NCBI GenBank assembly: GCA_028687035.1
Contig: JAQUAX010000009.1
Coordinates: 93,885-157,884, forward strand
Source of the DNA: Dechloromonas sp.
GTDB taxonomy: Bacteria > Pseudomonadota > Gammaproteobacteria > Burkholderiales > Rhodocyclaceae
Reading direction: 5' to 3'
DNA length: 64,000 nt
The translations under genes were made by a program, and so were the position numbers. Shown here one piece after another: positions 1 to 9,901 of this stretch; within the stretch, counting starts at the first letter, position 1; each line of letters starts with the position of its first letter. A model generated the notes under the pieces. That model was not told the DNA's origin. It made no database searches and was given only the letters and a program-made list of their open reading frames with translations.

Positions 1-1056
<1,056 letters not shown>

Positions 1057-1063
1057 CGGGGTA

Positions 1064-1492
1064 TTAGCGGCCAGCGTAGGTGTTCATGCCCGGGAAGAAG
1101 AAGGCGATCTCGACGGCCGCGGTTTCCGGGGCGTCGGAGCCGTGCACCGCGTTGGCGTCGATCGACTCGGCGAAGTCGGCGCGGATGGTGCCCTTCTCGG
1201 CCTTCTTCGGATCGGTGGCGCCCATCAGCTCACGGTTCTTGGCGATGGCGTTCTCGCCTTCCAGGCACTGGATCATCACCGGGCCGGAGGTCATGAACTC
1301 GACCAGATCCTTGAAGAAGGGACGTTCCTTGTGCACGGCGTAGAACTGGCCGGCTTCCTGGGCGGACAGCCAGGTCATGCGGGCGGCGATGACCTTCAGG
1401 CCGGCGCCTTCGAAACGGGAATAGATCTGGCCGATGACGTTCTTGGCGACGGCGTCCGGCTTGATGATGGAGAGGGTGCGTTCGATAGCCAT
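1064..1492 (-). CDS. ndk: Nucleoside diphosphate kinase
   Basis: It transfers the gamma-phosphate of ATP to NDPs through a phosphohistidine and so balances cytosolic (d)NTP pools. The 142-aa product has the normal family length and starts [21 protein letters not shown]. The phosphohistidine lies in the motif [11 protein letters not shown] near the C terminus, followed by the usual EIAFFF segment. A GGAG ribosome-binding sequence precedes the ATG. An extended -10 element lies about 40-48 nt upstream. rlmN follows after 7 nt, an arrangement common in betaproteobacteria. Confidence 0.97.
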   Translation of the reverse strand: MAIERTLSIIKPDAVAKNVIGQIYSRFEGAGLKVIAARMTWLSAQEAGQFYAVHKERPFFKDLVEFMTSGPVMIQCLEGENAIAKNRELMGATDPKKAEKGTIRADFAESIDANAVHGSDAPETAAVEIAFFFPGMNTYAGR

Positions 1493-1531
1493 GTTTGCTC
1501 CGAAAAAAGCTAGTCAGTTGAAAAACGGGCC

Positions 1532-1540
1532 ATTTTAGCA
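1532..1540 (-). promoter_or_regulatory. Extended -10 promoter element of ndk-rlmN
   Basis: On the minus strand this reads TGCTAAAAT, an extended -10 (TG-N-TAAAAT), 39 nt upstream of the ndk ATG. No clear -35 is visible. The same nine bases occur ahead of the DUF3579 gene at 60826. This is a predicted sigma-70 type element. Confidence 0.45.
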
Positions 1541-1562
1541 GACTCGCCGGCGATGCGCCCGC

Positions 1563-2237
1563 TTACCGGGCCGGCGCGGCAGCGGCGAGCGGCGTACGGA
1601 GCAGCGCGAAATCGCGCGGTGCGACGTATTGCAGCAACTCCTTGCCATCGCCGTCGACGATGACGTCCAGCCCCTTGTCCGGATACAGCAGGTGCACGCG
1701 CTTATCGGACACCGGCAGACGCTCGCCCGGCGGCCCGAAGCGCTGGATCACCGTCGCTTCGTCGAGATTCACCGTCGGAATCACCGCGATGGCGCGGATC
1801 GGCATGCCCTCGACCGCCGCCCGGTCGTCCGCGTGGAGCCTGATCTTGCGGGTCGTGCTCTCCATGTATTCGGCCTTGACGGCGCGTTCGCGCATGGCCG
1901 AAATCGCCTCCGGCGACGCGTCGACCGTGACGATCAGCTTGGCCAGCACGAAGCCGAGCGGAACCTGGTTGTAATAGGCCTCCAGCGCGCCGACTTCCTG
2001 CGGGGCGGCGACGATCGCCACCTCGAGCTCGTCGCCGAGCGCCCGGCGCACGTCGGCCAGCGTGCTGACCCCGGGCTGCAGACCGAACACCTTGCTGCCG
2101 CCGCGGCCATCGAGTTCGATCTGCCACGGCAGGTTGCTTTCCGGATCGACGCCCTCCTGCTTGCCGGCACCGGGCATCAGGAAGGGCAGCGCGATCAGCG
2201 CGAGGATCAGCAGGACGATCGACAGGGCGAATTTCAT
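1563..2237 (-). CDS. Exported or membrane-anchored protein of unknown function
   Basis: I do not recognise a named family. The 224-aa product starting at the ATG at 2235-2237 has one N-terminal hydrophobic segment (residues 2-20, MKFALSIVLLILALIALPF) followed by a hydrophilic domain. This suggests a signal anchor or exported protein. The domain has a mixed alpha/beta look, with segments such as GLQPGVSTLADVRRALGDE and VHLLYPDKGLDVIVDG, which can resemble SmpA/BamE-like lipoprotein folds, but there is no lipobox. The frame stays open to 2486, but that extension overlaps the upstream gene, so I chose the start just before the hydrophobic segment. A MTAHFPTLPA start 10 codons upstream is possible. 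It lies 26 nt downstream of the PilJ-domain gene and probably shares its transcript. Confidence 0.7.
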   Translation of the reverse strand: MKFALSIVLLILALIALPFLMPGAGKQEGVDPESNLPWQIELDGRGGSKVFGLQPGVSTLADVRRALGDELEVAIVAAPQEVGALEAYYNQVPLGFVLAKLIVTVDASPEAISAMRERAVKAEYMESTTRKIRLHADDRAAVEGMPIRAIAVIPTVNLDEATVIQRFGPPGERLPVSDKRVHLLYPDKGLDVIVDGDGKELLQYVAPRDFALLRTPLAAAAPAR

Positions 2238-2263
2238 GGCGGGCAAGGTCGGAAAATGGGCGG

Positions 2264-3142
2264 TCATTTTGCCACAGAGGGCCTCCCCGTCCGCCCGTCG
2301 CTGCCATTCCGGGGTTCGGACGAGGCATCCAGGCGGCCCCGCGCAGCGAATTGCTCGGCGTACTGGGTGGTGACGACCTCGAGCACTTCGCGGATCCGTT
2401 CGCTGGTCGTCGCGACATTCAGCGGCGCCCGGGAATCGCTGCGCTGCTGCTGCAGACGGACCAGCGCCGCATCGAAGAAGACCCACTGATTGCGCGCCAG
2501 CGCGAGCGCTTCCCGCGTCGCCCGGGAGTTGTCCGGTGCCGACTCCAGCTCGAGCAGGCCGGCGACGAATTCCCGTCGCGTCTGCTCCAGATCGACCAGC
2601 CGACCGGCCGAGCGGTCACCGGCCAGCGCCTGCAGATAGAGGCGGGCCAGACGCTGCGACAACATGTTCAGCCGCGACGACTGGTCGAGCAGGCGGCCGA
2701 CCGGCGACTCCGTCTCGCCCTCGAGTTGCAGCGCGAGGCGCCCCGACTGCAGGCCGATCTCCTCGGCCAGTTGCGCAATCCGTTCGGTGCCGGCGGCTGC
2801 GGGCGGATTCCCTGCGGCAACGCGCAGTTCGCGCCACAACGCGATGCAGCGCAGCAGGCTGCGCTGGACGGCCGCCTGCCGGGACAGGCGGCCCAGCCGG
2901 GCCAGCGCAGCCTCGGCGGCGTCGATCGCCTGCCGTTCGTCCCGCTCCGTGGTCGCCGGAGCCAGTCCCAGCCCCCTCTGCACCCGCAGCTTGGCCAGGC
3001 GATGCGCCTGCAGGCGCAGGGTGCCGACGGCCACCACGCCGTCGGATATTTCAGCCGCCCGGCCGGTCGCCGGCGGCGCAGCGACGGCGGCGGGGACGAC
3101 ACAGGTCAGCAGCGCAAGCAGCAGAAAAGGCAGCAGTTTCAT
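2264..3142 (-). CDS. Exported protein with PilJ-type (type IV pili chemotaxis transducer N-terminal) domains
   Basis: The 292-aa product begins with a signal peptide (MKLLPFLLLALLTCVVPAAVAA). The mature part is mostly helical. It carries two degenerate repeats of the PilJ N-terminal sensor fold seen in NarX/PilJ proteins: one around residues 45-60 (RLQAHRLAKLRVQRGLG) and the better LNMLSQRLARLYLQALAG near residue 160. There is no second membrane segment and no output domain, so it is probably a free periplasmic ligand-binding protein. Its partner is unknown. It is followed by the small exported-protein gene and is not part of the dct operon, whose terminator lies at 3205-3230. Confidence 0.75.
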   Translation of the reverse strand: MKLLPFLLLALLTCVVPAAVAAPPATGRAAEISDGVVAVGTLRLQAHRLAKLRVQRGLGLAPATTERDERQAIDAAEAALARLGRLSRQAAVQRSLLRCIALWRELRVAAGNPPAAAGTERIAQLAEEIGLQSGRLALQLEGETESPVGRLLDQSSRLNMLSQRLARLYLQALAGDRSAGRLVDLEQTRREFVAGLLELESAPDNSRATREALALARNQWVFFDAALVRLQQQRSDSRAPLNVATTSERIREVLEVVTTQYAEQFAARGRLDASSEPRNGSDGRTGRPSVAK

Positions 3143-3204
3143 GGCCGGTTCCGGAAAAAAGGGACCGGCATTGGAACACTGCAGGATTGCGGCTTGATGA
3201 AAGC

Positions 3205-3230
3205 AAAAAGCCCCGGCCGGGGCCGGGGCT
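3205..3230 (-). terminator. Rho-independent terminator of dctPQM
   Basis: On the minus strand a perfect 10-bp stem (AGCCCCGGCC/GGCCGGGGCT) with a 2-nt loop is followed by a T tract. It lies 18 nt past the dctM stop. Confidence 0.85.
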
Positions 3231-3247
3231 GACGGTGCCGAAGCGGA

Positions 3248-4531
3248 TCAGAGCATGCCGAGTTGCTGCGGCAGCCACAGCGACAGGCCGGGCCAGTAGG
3301 TGACGACGCCGAGGAAGACCAGCATCGACAGCAGCCACGGCCAGACCGCGACGGTCAGCTCGGTGATGCCCATCTTGGTGATGCCCGACGCGACGTACAG
3401 GTTCAGGCCGACCGGCGGGTGGCACATGCCGACTTCCATGTTCACGACCATCAGGATGCCGAAATGCACCGGGTGGATGCCCAGCTGCACCGCGACCGGG
3501 AACAGGATGGGCGCGAAGATCAGCACGATCGACGACGGCTCCATGAAGTTGCCGGCGAGCAGCAGGATCACGTTGACCGCGAGCAGGAAGGTGATGACGC
3601 CCAGGCCGTTGCCCAGCATCCAGTCGGCCAGCGCCTGCGGGATGTTCTCGTTGGTCATGATGAACGAGAACAGCACGGCGTTGGTGATGATGTAGAGCAG
3701 CATCGCCGACATGTTGGCCGAGTTCAGCAGCACCTTGGGCACGTCCTTCAGGCCCATGTCCTTGTAGATGAAAACGGCGACGAAAAAGGCGTACACCGCG
3801 GACATCGCCGCCGCCTCGGTCGGCGTGAAGATGCCGGAGTAGATGCCGCCCATCACGACGACGATCAGCAGCAGGCCCCAGACCGACGCGCGGAAGGACT
3901 TCCAGCGCTCGCCCCAGCTCGCCTTCGGCTGGCGCGGGTAGTCGAACTTGCGGGCGCGGTACCAGGTCACGCCGCCCAGCGTCGCCGCCAGCGCCAGACC
4001 GGGGATGACGCCGGCCATGAACAGCGCGCCGACCGAAGTATTGGTCGCCACCGAGTACATGACCATGACGATCGACGGCGGGATCAGGATGCCGAGCGCG
4101 CCCGAGGTCGAGATCACGCCGGCCCCGAACTTGTTCGGAAAACCCGCCTTGACCATCGCCGGCAGCAGGATCGAGCCGATCGCCACCACGGTCGCCGGGC
4201 TGGAGCCGGACACCGCCGCGAACAGCGCGCAGGCGACGACACCGGCCAGGCCGAGACCGCCGTACCAGTGGCCGACCATGCTCGTCGCGAAGTTGATCAT
4301 CCGCTTGGCGACGCCGCCGTGGGTCAGGAAGTTGCCGGCCAGGATGAAGAACGGGATGGCCATGATCTCGAACTTCTCGATGCCGGTGAACAGCTTCAGC
4401 GCGACCGATTCGAGCGGCACCTGCGTCATCGTGAACAGGAAGGTCAGCACGGTCAGGCCGAGCGAGATCGAGATCGGCATGCCGGTCAGCATCAGCACGG
4501 CCAGCAGGGAAAAGATCACCAGGGCGTTCAT
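3248..4531 (-). CDS. dctM: TRAP transporter large permease subunit DctM
   Basis: This is the transport subunit of a tripartite ATP-independent periplasmic transporter, which couples solute uptake to an ion gradient. The 427-aa product starts MNALVIFSLLAVLMLTGMP and consists of about 12 hydrophobic segments. It shows the signature stretches FEIMAIPFFILAGNFLTHGG and GASSGA-like loops such as SGSSPATVVAIGS, and ends WLPQQLGML. An upstream in-frame extension to 4726 overlaps dctQ, so the ATG at 4529-4531 is preferred. That start overlaps the dctQ stop by 4 nt (ATGA), which implies translational coupling. DctM and DctQ form the membrane complex that receives substrate from DctP. Confidence 0.95.
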   Translation of the reverse strand: MNALVIFSLLAVLMLTGMPISISLGLTVLTFLFTMTQVPLESVALKLFTGIEKFEIMAIPFFILAGNFLTHGGVAKRMINFATSMVGHWYGGLGLAGVVACALFAAVSGSSPATVVAIGSILLPAMVKAGFPNKFGAGVISTSGALGILIPPSIVMVMYSVATNTSVGALFMAGVIPGLALAATLGGVTWYRARKFDYPRQPKASWGERWKSFRASVWGLLLIVVVMGGIYSGIFTPTEAAAMSAVYAFFVAVFIYKDMGLKDVPKVLLNSANMSAMLLYIITNAVLFSFIMTNENIPQALADWMLGNGLGVITFLLAVNVILLLAGNFMEPSSIVLIFAPILFPVAVQLGIHPVHFGILMVVNMEVGMCHPPVGLNLYVASGITKMGITELTVAVWPWLLSMLVFLGVVTYWPGLSLWLPQQLGML

Positions 4532-5226
4532 TGCTTGTTCTCCTTGTCGCCCTCGCCGAGCTGCGGATGTTTCAGGTCGTGCATGTGCAGGTTGTCGCCC
4601 ATGCCGTACACATCGACGTCGACCGGCAGCTTTTCTTCTTCGAGACCATCGACGTGGCCGTGATCGTGGTGTGGCAGTTCGCCGGTCTTCAGGAAGCCCC
4701 AGGCGACCTGCAGGAAACGGAAACACATCAGCGACGAACCGAGCGGGATCGCGCTATAGACGATCCAGGTCGGCCACTCGAGATCCGGCGTGGTCGGCCC
4801 TTCGTACAGCTCCTCGCCGGCCATGCCCAGCGCGTTGAAGAGCGCGTAGTGGGCGCCGTTTTCCCAGACGAAATTGGCGCCCAGCGTGGCGACGATGCCG
4901 GTGAAGGTGGCGCCGGCGAGCAGGCCGAAAACGATGAACTTGCCGCGCATGCGGTCGTCGAGCCGGTTGATCAGCACATCGACGCCGACGTGGATGCCGG
5001 TGCGCACGCCATAGGCGGCGCCGAACTTGGCCATCCAGACGAACATGATGATGCACAGTTCCTGCGCCCAGCTGAAATTGAGCGTCAGCAGCCAGTCCTG
5101 CAGCCCCGGGATGTCGACCCCGGCCAGGTAGCGGTGGCCGACCGACAGGAAGATGATGAGGGTCGCCGCTCCCATCAGGAAGGTGACCAGCAACTCTTCG
5201 AGGTGATTGAGTGCCTTGTTGAGCAT
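4528..5226 (-). CDS. dctQ: TRAP transporter small permease subunit DctQ with His/Asp-rich tail
   Basis: This is the four-helix membrane subunit partnering DctM. The 232-aa product has four hydrophobic segments, the first at residues 12-30 (LVTFLMGAATLIIFLSVGH), and the conserved loop FVWMAKFGAAYGVRTGIHVGVDVLI-type region in the middle. It is longer than many DctQ proteins because of a hydrophilic C-terminal tail of about 45 residues. This tail is rich in His, Asp and Glu (GELPHHDHGHVDGLEEEK, then DNLHMHDLKHPQLGEGDK) and could bind metal or be regulatory. It lies between dctP (56 nt gap with a hairpin) and dctM (4-nt overlap). Confidence 0.92.
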   Translation of the reverse strand: MLNKALNHLEELLVTFLMGAATLIIFLSVGHRYLAGVDIPGLQDWLLTLNFSWAQELCIIMFVWMAKFGAAYGVRTGIHVGVDVLINRLDDRMRGKFIVFGLLAGATFTGIVATLGANFVWENGAHYALFNALGMAGEELYEGPTTPDLEWPTWIVYSAIPLGSSLMCFRFLQVAWGFLKTGELPHHDHGHVDGLEEEKLPVDVDVYGMGDNLHMHDLKHPQLGEGDKENKQ

Positions 5227-5247
5227 GAACGCTCCCCCTTTGTTATT

Positions 5248-5269
5248 CCCGGGGACGTCGGCCCCCGGG
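5248..5269 (-). other. GC-rich stem-loop between dctP and dctQ
   Basis: CCCGGGG and CCCCGGG form a 7-bp stem in the 56-nt dctP-dctQ gap. On the coding (minus) strand no T tract follows, so it is more likely an mRNA-stabilising or attenuating hairpin that keeps DctP in excess over DctQM than a full terminator. That role is an inference. The + strand side does carry TTTTT, but no + gene ends here. Confidence 0.5.
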
Positions 5270-5282
5270 CGTTTTTACGGAA

Positions 5283-6287
5283 TTACAGGCTGTCCGGCTT
5301 GAACCCGGTGTCCTTGTAAACCGCCTGAATCACCTCCTTGCCGACGCGGCCTTCCATCTTCTGGTGGACCGGCAGCATCGCCTTCTTGAAAGCCAGGCGC
5401 TCTTCCTTGGTCGGCGCGTAGACGGTGGTCTTGCCGCTCTTCTTCACGGCCTCCAGCGAATTGTCGTTCTCGACCTTGGCGATCTGGTTGGCGTAGCGCG
5501 TCGCCTGCACCATGGCTTCATCGAGCTGGCCGCGGACGTCGGCCGGCAGGCCGTCCCAGAACTTCTTGTTGACGATCACCGCGTAGCCCAGATAACCGTG
5601 GTCGGTCAGCGTCAGGTGCTTCTGCACCTCGTGCATCTTCTGGGTGTAGAGGTTGGAGATCGGGTTCTCGGTGCCGTCAACGACGCCGGTCTGCAGCGCC
5701 TGATAGACCTCGGAGAAGGCCATCACCTGCGGGATCGAGCCGACCGAGCGCATCTGCTCCTCGAGCACCTTGGACGACTGGATACGCATCTTCTTGCCCT
5801 TCAGGTCGGCCGGCGTCCTGATCGGGCTGTTCGCCGAGAAGGACTTGAAGCCGTTGTCCCAGTAGGCCAGGCCGCGGATGCCCTTGGGCTCCAGCTTGGC
5901 CAGCAGTTGCTTGCCGACCGGACCGTTGGTGACCTTGCGCAGGGCGTCGTAGTCGCTGAAGATGAAGGGCAGGTCGAAGACCTCGAATTCCTTGACGCCG
6001 AGCGGCCCGAACTTGGCCAGCGACGGTGCCAGCATCTGCACGGCGCCGAGCTGCAGCGCCTCCATTTCCTCCTTGTCCTTGTACAGCGTCGAGTTGGCAT
6101 AGACCTCGACCTTGACCTTGCCCTTGGTCAGCTCGCCGGCCTTCTTGGCAAACATTTCGGCCGCCTTGCCCTTCGGGGTGTCGGCTGCGACGACGTGGCT
6201 GAACTTGATGACGATCGGCTGCTGCGCGTAGGCGGCCAGCGACAGCGCGCCGGCGAACAGGGCAACCAGAAGCTTCGATACTTTCAT
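5283..6287 (-). CDS. dctP: TRAP transporter periplasmic C4-dicarboxylate-binding protein DctP
   Basis: This is the periplasmic solute receptor of the TRAP system. The 334-aa product has a signal peptide (MKVSKLLVALFAGALSLAAYA, cut before QQPIV). Family segments follow: IKFSHVVAADTPKGKAAEMF, VEVYANSTLYKDKEEMEAL, KMRIQSSKVLEEQMRSVGS (with the conserved Arg that contacts the substrate carboxylate) and VVDGTENPISNLYTQKMHE. The close DctP-like sequence and linkage to dctA/dctS/dctR support C4-dicarboxylate as substrate. A probable DctR operator lies about 84 nt upstream. TCTCCTCC-type ribosome-binding bases (GGAGGAGAAAG on the minus strand) precede the ATG. Confidence 0.95.
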   Translation of the reverse strand: MKVSKLLVALFAGALSLAAYAQQPIVIKFSHVVAADTPKGKAAEMFAKKAGELTKGKVKVEVYANSTLYKDKEEMEALQLGAVQMLAPSLAKFGPLGVKEFEVFDLPFIFSDYDALRKVTNGPVGKQLLAKLEPKGIRGLAYWDNGFKSFSANSPIRTPADLKGKKMRIQSSKVLEEQMRSVGSIPQVMAFSEVYQALQTGVVDGTENPISNLYTQKMHEVQKHLTLTDHGYLGYAVIVNKKFWDGLPADVRGQLDEAMVQATRYANQIAKVENDNSLEAVKKSGKTTVYAPTKEERLAFKKAMLPVHQKMEGRVGKEVIQAVYKDTGFKPDSL

Positions 6288-6367
6288 GTCTTTCTCCTCC
6301 TGTTGGATAAGGTCGCATATTTGGCGTTACGACTGGTTGGAAGTATTACGAAAGGTGTAACGGCTGC

Positions 6368-6386
6368 GTATTGTGGTTAACCACAA
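6368..6386 (-). promoter_or_regulatory. Palindromic operator upstream of dctP (probable DctR site)
   Basis: The sequence CGTA is followed by the perfect 16-bp palindrome TTGTGGTTAACCACAA (6371-6386), about 84 nt upstream of the dctP ATG. A closely similar element, CGTATTGTGGAAAACCGCAA, lies 77 nt upstream of dctA at 7861-7880. The shared pattern CGTATTGTGGNNAACCRCAA at similar distances from two C4-dicarboxylate uptake genes supports an operator. Assigning it to DctR is an inference. Confidence 0.65.
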
Positions 6387-6412
6387 AAAAAACCGCCGGA
6401 CGAAGCCGGCGG
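6385..6412 (-). terminator. Rho-independent terminator of dctA
   Basis: On the minus strand CCGCCGG and CCGGCGG form a perfect 7-bp stem around a 6-nt loop, followed by eight Ts. It lies 25 nt past the dctA stop. The T tract abuts and partly merges with the dctP operator palindrome. Confidence 0.85.
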
Positions 6413-6437
6413 CAGGAGGGATGCGAGGAAAACGGGA

Positions 6438-7787
6438 TCAGTGATGTTCGACCACCGGACGCGGAGAGGGAGCCATCGGCGGCGACTCGGCATCATCGAG
6501 CACCAGTTCCGGATGCTCGGCCTCGTCGTCGGTTTCCCCGTTGAGCACGGCCCGCATCTTGTCCGCATCGAGCGCGTGGCACCACTTGGCGACGACCAGC
6601 GTCGCGACGCTGTTGCCGACGAAATTGGTCAGCGCCCGGGCTTCCGACATGAAACGGTCGATGCCGAGAATCAGCGCCAGACCGGCAACCGGCACCGTGC
6701 CGACAGCGGACAGCGTCGCTGCCAGCACGATGAAGCCGCTGCCGGTCACACCAGCGGCGCCCTTCGAGGTGAGCAGCAGGATCAGCAGCAGCGTGACCTG
6801 ATGCTGCAGGTCGAGCGGGGTGTTGGTCGCCTGGGCAATGAACACGGCGGCCATCGTCAGGTAGATCGAGGTGCCGTCGAGGTTGAACGAGTAACCGGTC
6901 GGAACGACCAGACCGACCACCGACTTCTGGGCGCCGGCGTTTTCCATCTTGGCCATCAGGCGGGGCAGGGCCGATTCCGACGACGAGGTGCCGAGGACGA
7001 GAAAGAGTTCCTCCTTGATGTACTTGATCAATTTCCACACCGAGAAACCGTGCACCGCGGCGATCGTCCCCAGCACGCCGAACACGAAAATCACGCAGGT
7101 CAGGTAAAAGGCCCCCATCAGGCTGGCCAGCTGGGTCAGGCTGCCAACACCGTGCTTGCCAATGGTATAAGCCATCGCGCCGAAGGCGCCGATCGGGGCG
7201 ACCTTCATGATCACGCCAACGATGGCGAACAGCACGTGCGACAGCTTCTCGACCAGCTCGAACACCGGCTTGCCGCGTTCGCCGAAAGCGTGCAGCGCGT
7301 AGCCGAAGAGCACCGAGAAGAACAGCACCTGCAGCATGTCGCCCTTGGCGAAGGCATCGACGACGCTGGTCGGGATGATGTTCATCAAAAACTCGGTCGT
7401 CGACTGCATCTGGCCAGGCTGCGCGTACTTGGCAATGCCCTTGGTATCAAGGGTCGCCGGATCGACGTTCATGCCGGCGCCGGGCGCCCACACATTGACG
7501 ACGACCAGGCCGATGATCAGCGCGATGGTGCTGACCACCTCGAAATAGAGCACCGCGTACCCGCCCGTCTTGCCGACCTTCTTCATGTCCTCCATGCCGG
7601 CGATGCCGACGACGATGGTACAGAAGATGATCGGCGCGATGATCATCTTGATCAGCTTGATGAAGGCGTCGCCCAGCGGCTTCATGTCGGCGCCGAGTTG
7701 CGGGTTGAAATGGCCGAGGGCCACGCCGATCGCGATGGCGACCAACACCTGGAAATATAGGCTCTTGAAAATGGCTTTACGGGCCAT
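6438..7787 (-). CDS. dctA: C4-dicarboxylate:cation symporter DctA
   Basis: This inner-membrane symporter of the glutamate/dicarboxylate family (DAACS) imports succinate, fumarate and malate. The 449-aa product starts [21 protein letters not shown] at the ATG at 7785-7787. The upstream open frame to 7934 runs into the divergent promoter region and dctS, so I rejected it. Typical signatures are present: [21 protein letters not shown], the serine-rich re-entrant loop [18 protein letters not shown], and [17 protein letters not shown] with the cation/substrate-binding residues. It is transcribed away from dctS, with an operator-like element between them. Its own terminator follows, so it is a separate unit from dctPQM. 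Confidence 0.96.
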   Translation of the reverse strand: MARKAIFKSLYFQVLVAIAIGVALGHFNPQLGADMKPLGDAFIKLIKMIIAPIIFCTIVVGIAGMEDMKKVGKTGGYAVLYFEVVSTIALIIGLVVVNVWAPGAGMNVDPATLDTKGIAKYAQPGQMQSTTEFLMNIIPTSVVDAFAKGDMLQVLFFSVLFGYALHAFGERGKPVFELVEKLSHVLFAIVGVIMKVAPIGAFGAMAYTIGKHGVGSLTQLASLMGAFYLTCVIFVFGVLGTIAAVHGFSVWKLIKYIKEELFLVLGTSSSESALPRLMAKMENAGAQKSVVGLVVPTGYSFNLDGTSIYLTMAAVFIAQATNTPLDLQHQVTLLLILLLTSKGAAGVTGSGFIVLAATLSAVGTVPVAGLALILGIDRFMSEARALTNFVGNSVATLVVAKWCHALDADKMRAVLNGETDDEAEHPELVLDDAESPPMAPSPRPVVEHH

Positions 7788-7848
7788 GGCGAAACTCCCT
7801 GCGTCCTGGAAAAGGATGCCAGTATCGGCAGGTCGCGACCACCCCGCC

Positions 7849-7881
7849 ATTGTGGCTATCCGTATTGTGGAAAACCGCAAT
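7849..7881. promoter_or_regulatory. dctA-dctS intergenic operator (probable DctR site)
   Basis: The imperfect palindrome ATTGTGGAAAACCGCAAT spans 7864-7881. A further direct copy of the half site ATTGTGG lies at 7849-7855, 15 nt away. The element is 77 nt upstream of the dctA ATG and 38 nt upstream of the dctS ATG, so it could control both divergent genes. It closely matches the palindrome ahead of dctP at 6368-6386. Confidence 0.65.
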
Positions 7882-7918
7882 GGCGGAAATGGGAAACCCG
7901 TGATGTACCATCCGCCGG

Positions 7919-9901
7919 ATGAACGACGCCCCACCTTCCCTCGTCGGCACCCGGCGCCTCGGCTGGCTGCTCGCGCTGCCCAAGCTGGCCATCGTGCTGC
8001 TGGTCGCCGCGCTGCTGTCGCTGCTCGCGCTGCTGCACCACAACGAGCAGGACGAGGAACGCGCCGCGCTGATCAAGGACGTGCTGTGGCTGGAACAGAA
8101 CATCCGGTTCCATCTGAGCGGCAACGAGGAACAGTTGCAGCAGCTGGCGCTCGACATGGCGGAAACGGGCGAGGCGCAAAAACTCTTCCGCCTGCGCGCC
8201 GGCCACATGCTGAAAAACGCACCGGACATCGCGCAGATCCTGTGGCTGGACGCGCAACGCCGCGTCATCGACGCACTGCCCTCCCCGCTGCCCCCGGAGC
8301 AGGACAAGGAGACCTTCGGTCCGACGGCGACCGCCGACGCCTTCGAGAGGGCACGCCTGCTGTCGAAGGCGAGTTACAGCGAACCTTTCCTGCTGCCCGG
8401 CGGACGCGCCCACATCGCGATGCTGACCCCGGTGTTCGCAGAACGCCGGCTGACCGGGATGCTGCTCGCGGTCTACCCGCTCGAAGCCCTGCTTTCCAGC
8501 CAGGTCCCGTGGTGGTTCACCGAAAAATACAATGTCGAGATCGTCGACGACAACGACGTCCGCTACGCGACCAAATCGCGCATCGCCGGCCCCGGCAACC
8601 AGAGCTACGACATCCCCTTCGACCCGCCGGGCTACGGCCTGAAGCTGCGCGTGACCAGCTACCGGACGCCGGACAACTGGCTGCCCCGGCTGCTGATCGC
8701 GGCGATCATCGCGCTGGCCGGCGGCGTCTTCTGGAGCCTGTGGCTGGTGCGCGACCTGATGAAGAAGCGCTCGCGGGCCGAGGAGGCGCTGCGCGCCGAA
8801 CACGCCTTCCGCGCCGCAATGGAGGATTCGCTGACGGTCGGCATGCGGGCCCGCGACCTCGACGGCCGGGTCATCTACGTCAACCCGGCTTTCTGCCGGA
8901 TGACGGGGTTCACCGCGGAAGAACTGGTCGGCGCCGCGCCGCCGATGCCCTACTGGGCCCCGGAGCAGATGGAACAGACCTACGCGATGCACCAGACGGT
9001 GCTGGCCGGCGCGGCGCCGCAGGATGGATTCGAAATCACCTTCATGCGCAAGAACGGCGAGCGCTTCCAGGCCCTCGTCTACGAAGCCAAGCTGATCGAC
9101 GGCAAGGGCAAGCACACCGGCTGGATGGCCTCGGTGCTCGACATCACCGAACGCAAGCACGCCGAGGAACTGGCCCGCCAGCAGCAGGAACAGCTGCAAT
9201 TCACGGCGCGCCTGGTGACCATGGGCGAGATGGCCTCGACGCTGGCCCATGAGCTCAACCAGCCGCTGGCCGCGATCGCCAGCTACAACACCGGCTGCCT
9301 GAACCTGCTGGCGCAGGAAGCGACCCGGGCCGAGGACCTGCGGCCGGCGCTGGAAAAGATCGGGCACCAGGCGCAGCGCGCCGGCAAGATCATCCGCCGC
9401 GTGCACGACTTCGTCCGCAAGAGCGAGCCGAAGCGGGCGCCCTGCGCGATCGGCGAAGTCATCGAGGACTGCCTCGGTTTCATCGAACCGGAGGCGCGCA
9501 AGCGGCAGGTCCGCATCGACTGCCGCATTCCGCCGCTGCCGCCGGTGCTCGCCGACCGCGTGATGCTCGAGCAGGTGCTGCTCAACCTGATCCGCAACGG
9601 CATGGACGCGATGGCCGACACGCCGGTCCGCGACCGCATGCTCAAGCTTTCGGCGATGGAAGAAGGCGGCCAACTGCGCATCGCCGTCACCGACAACGGC
9701 TGCGGCATCGCGCCGGAAATCCGCGACCGCCTGTTCACCGCCTTCTTCAGCACCAAGCCCGACGGCATGGGAATCGGCCTGTCGATCTGCCGGTCGATCG
9801 TCGAGTTCCACCGCGGCCGACTGTGGAGCGAGGACAACCCGGACTCGCCGACCGGAAGCGGTACGATATTCGCCTTCACCCTGCCCCTGGAAGCCCCATG
9901 A
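7919..9901 (+). CDS. dctS: C4-dicarboxylate-sensing histidine kinase DctS
   Basis: This membrane sensor kinase of 660 aa carries a first membrane segment at about residues 18-40 ([19 protein letters not shown]). A periplasmic sensor region runs to about 260 and contains [19 protein letters not shown] and an [24 protein letters not shown] double-PAS/CACHE stretch. A second membrane segment lies at 262-282 and a cytoplasmic PAS domain at about 295-420. The HisKA phospho-acceptor is His444 in [18 protein letters not shown]. The HATPase has N box [11 protein letters not shown] and G boxes DNGCGIAP and [13 protein letters not shown]. This order matches DctS of the Rhodobacter-type DctS/DctR pair. 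It overlaps dctR by 4 nt (ATGA). Substrate specificity is inferred from context. Confidence 0.88.
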   Translation: MNDAPPSLVGTRRLGWLLALPKLAIVLLVAALLSLLALLHHNEQDEERAALIKDVLWLEQNIRFHLSGNEEQLQQLALDMAETGEAQKLFRLRAGHMLKNAPDIAQILWLDAQRRVIDALPSPLPPEQDKETFGPTATADAFERARLLSKASYSEPFLLPGGRAHIAMLTPVFAERRLTGMLLAVYPLEALLSSQVPWWFTEKYNVEIVDDNDVRYATKSRIAGPGNQSYDIPFDPPGYGLKLRVTSYRTPDNWLPRLLIAAIIALAGGVFWSLWLVRDLMKKRSRAEEALRAEHAFRAAMEDSLTVGMRARDLDGRVIYVNPAFCRMTGFTAEELVGAAPPMPYWAPEQMEQTYAMHQTVLAGAAPQDGFEITFMRKNGERFQALVYEAKLIDGKGKHTGWMASVLDITERKHAEELARQQQEQLQFTARLVTMGEMASTLAHELNQPLAAIASYNTGCLNLLAQEATRAEDLRPALEKIGHQAQRAGKIIRRVHDFVRKSEPKRAPCAIGEVIEDCLGFIEPEARKRQVRIDCRIPPLPPVLADRVMLEQVLLNLIRNGMDAMADTPVRDRMLKLSAMEEGGQLRIAVTDNGCGIAPEIRDRLFTAFFSTKPDGMGIGLSICRSIVEFHRGRLWSEDNPDSPTGSGTIFAFTLPLEAP

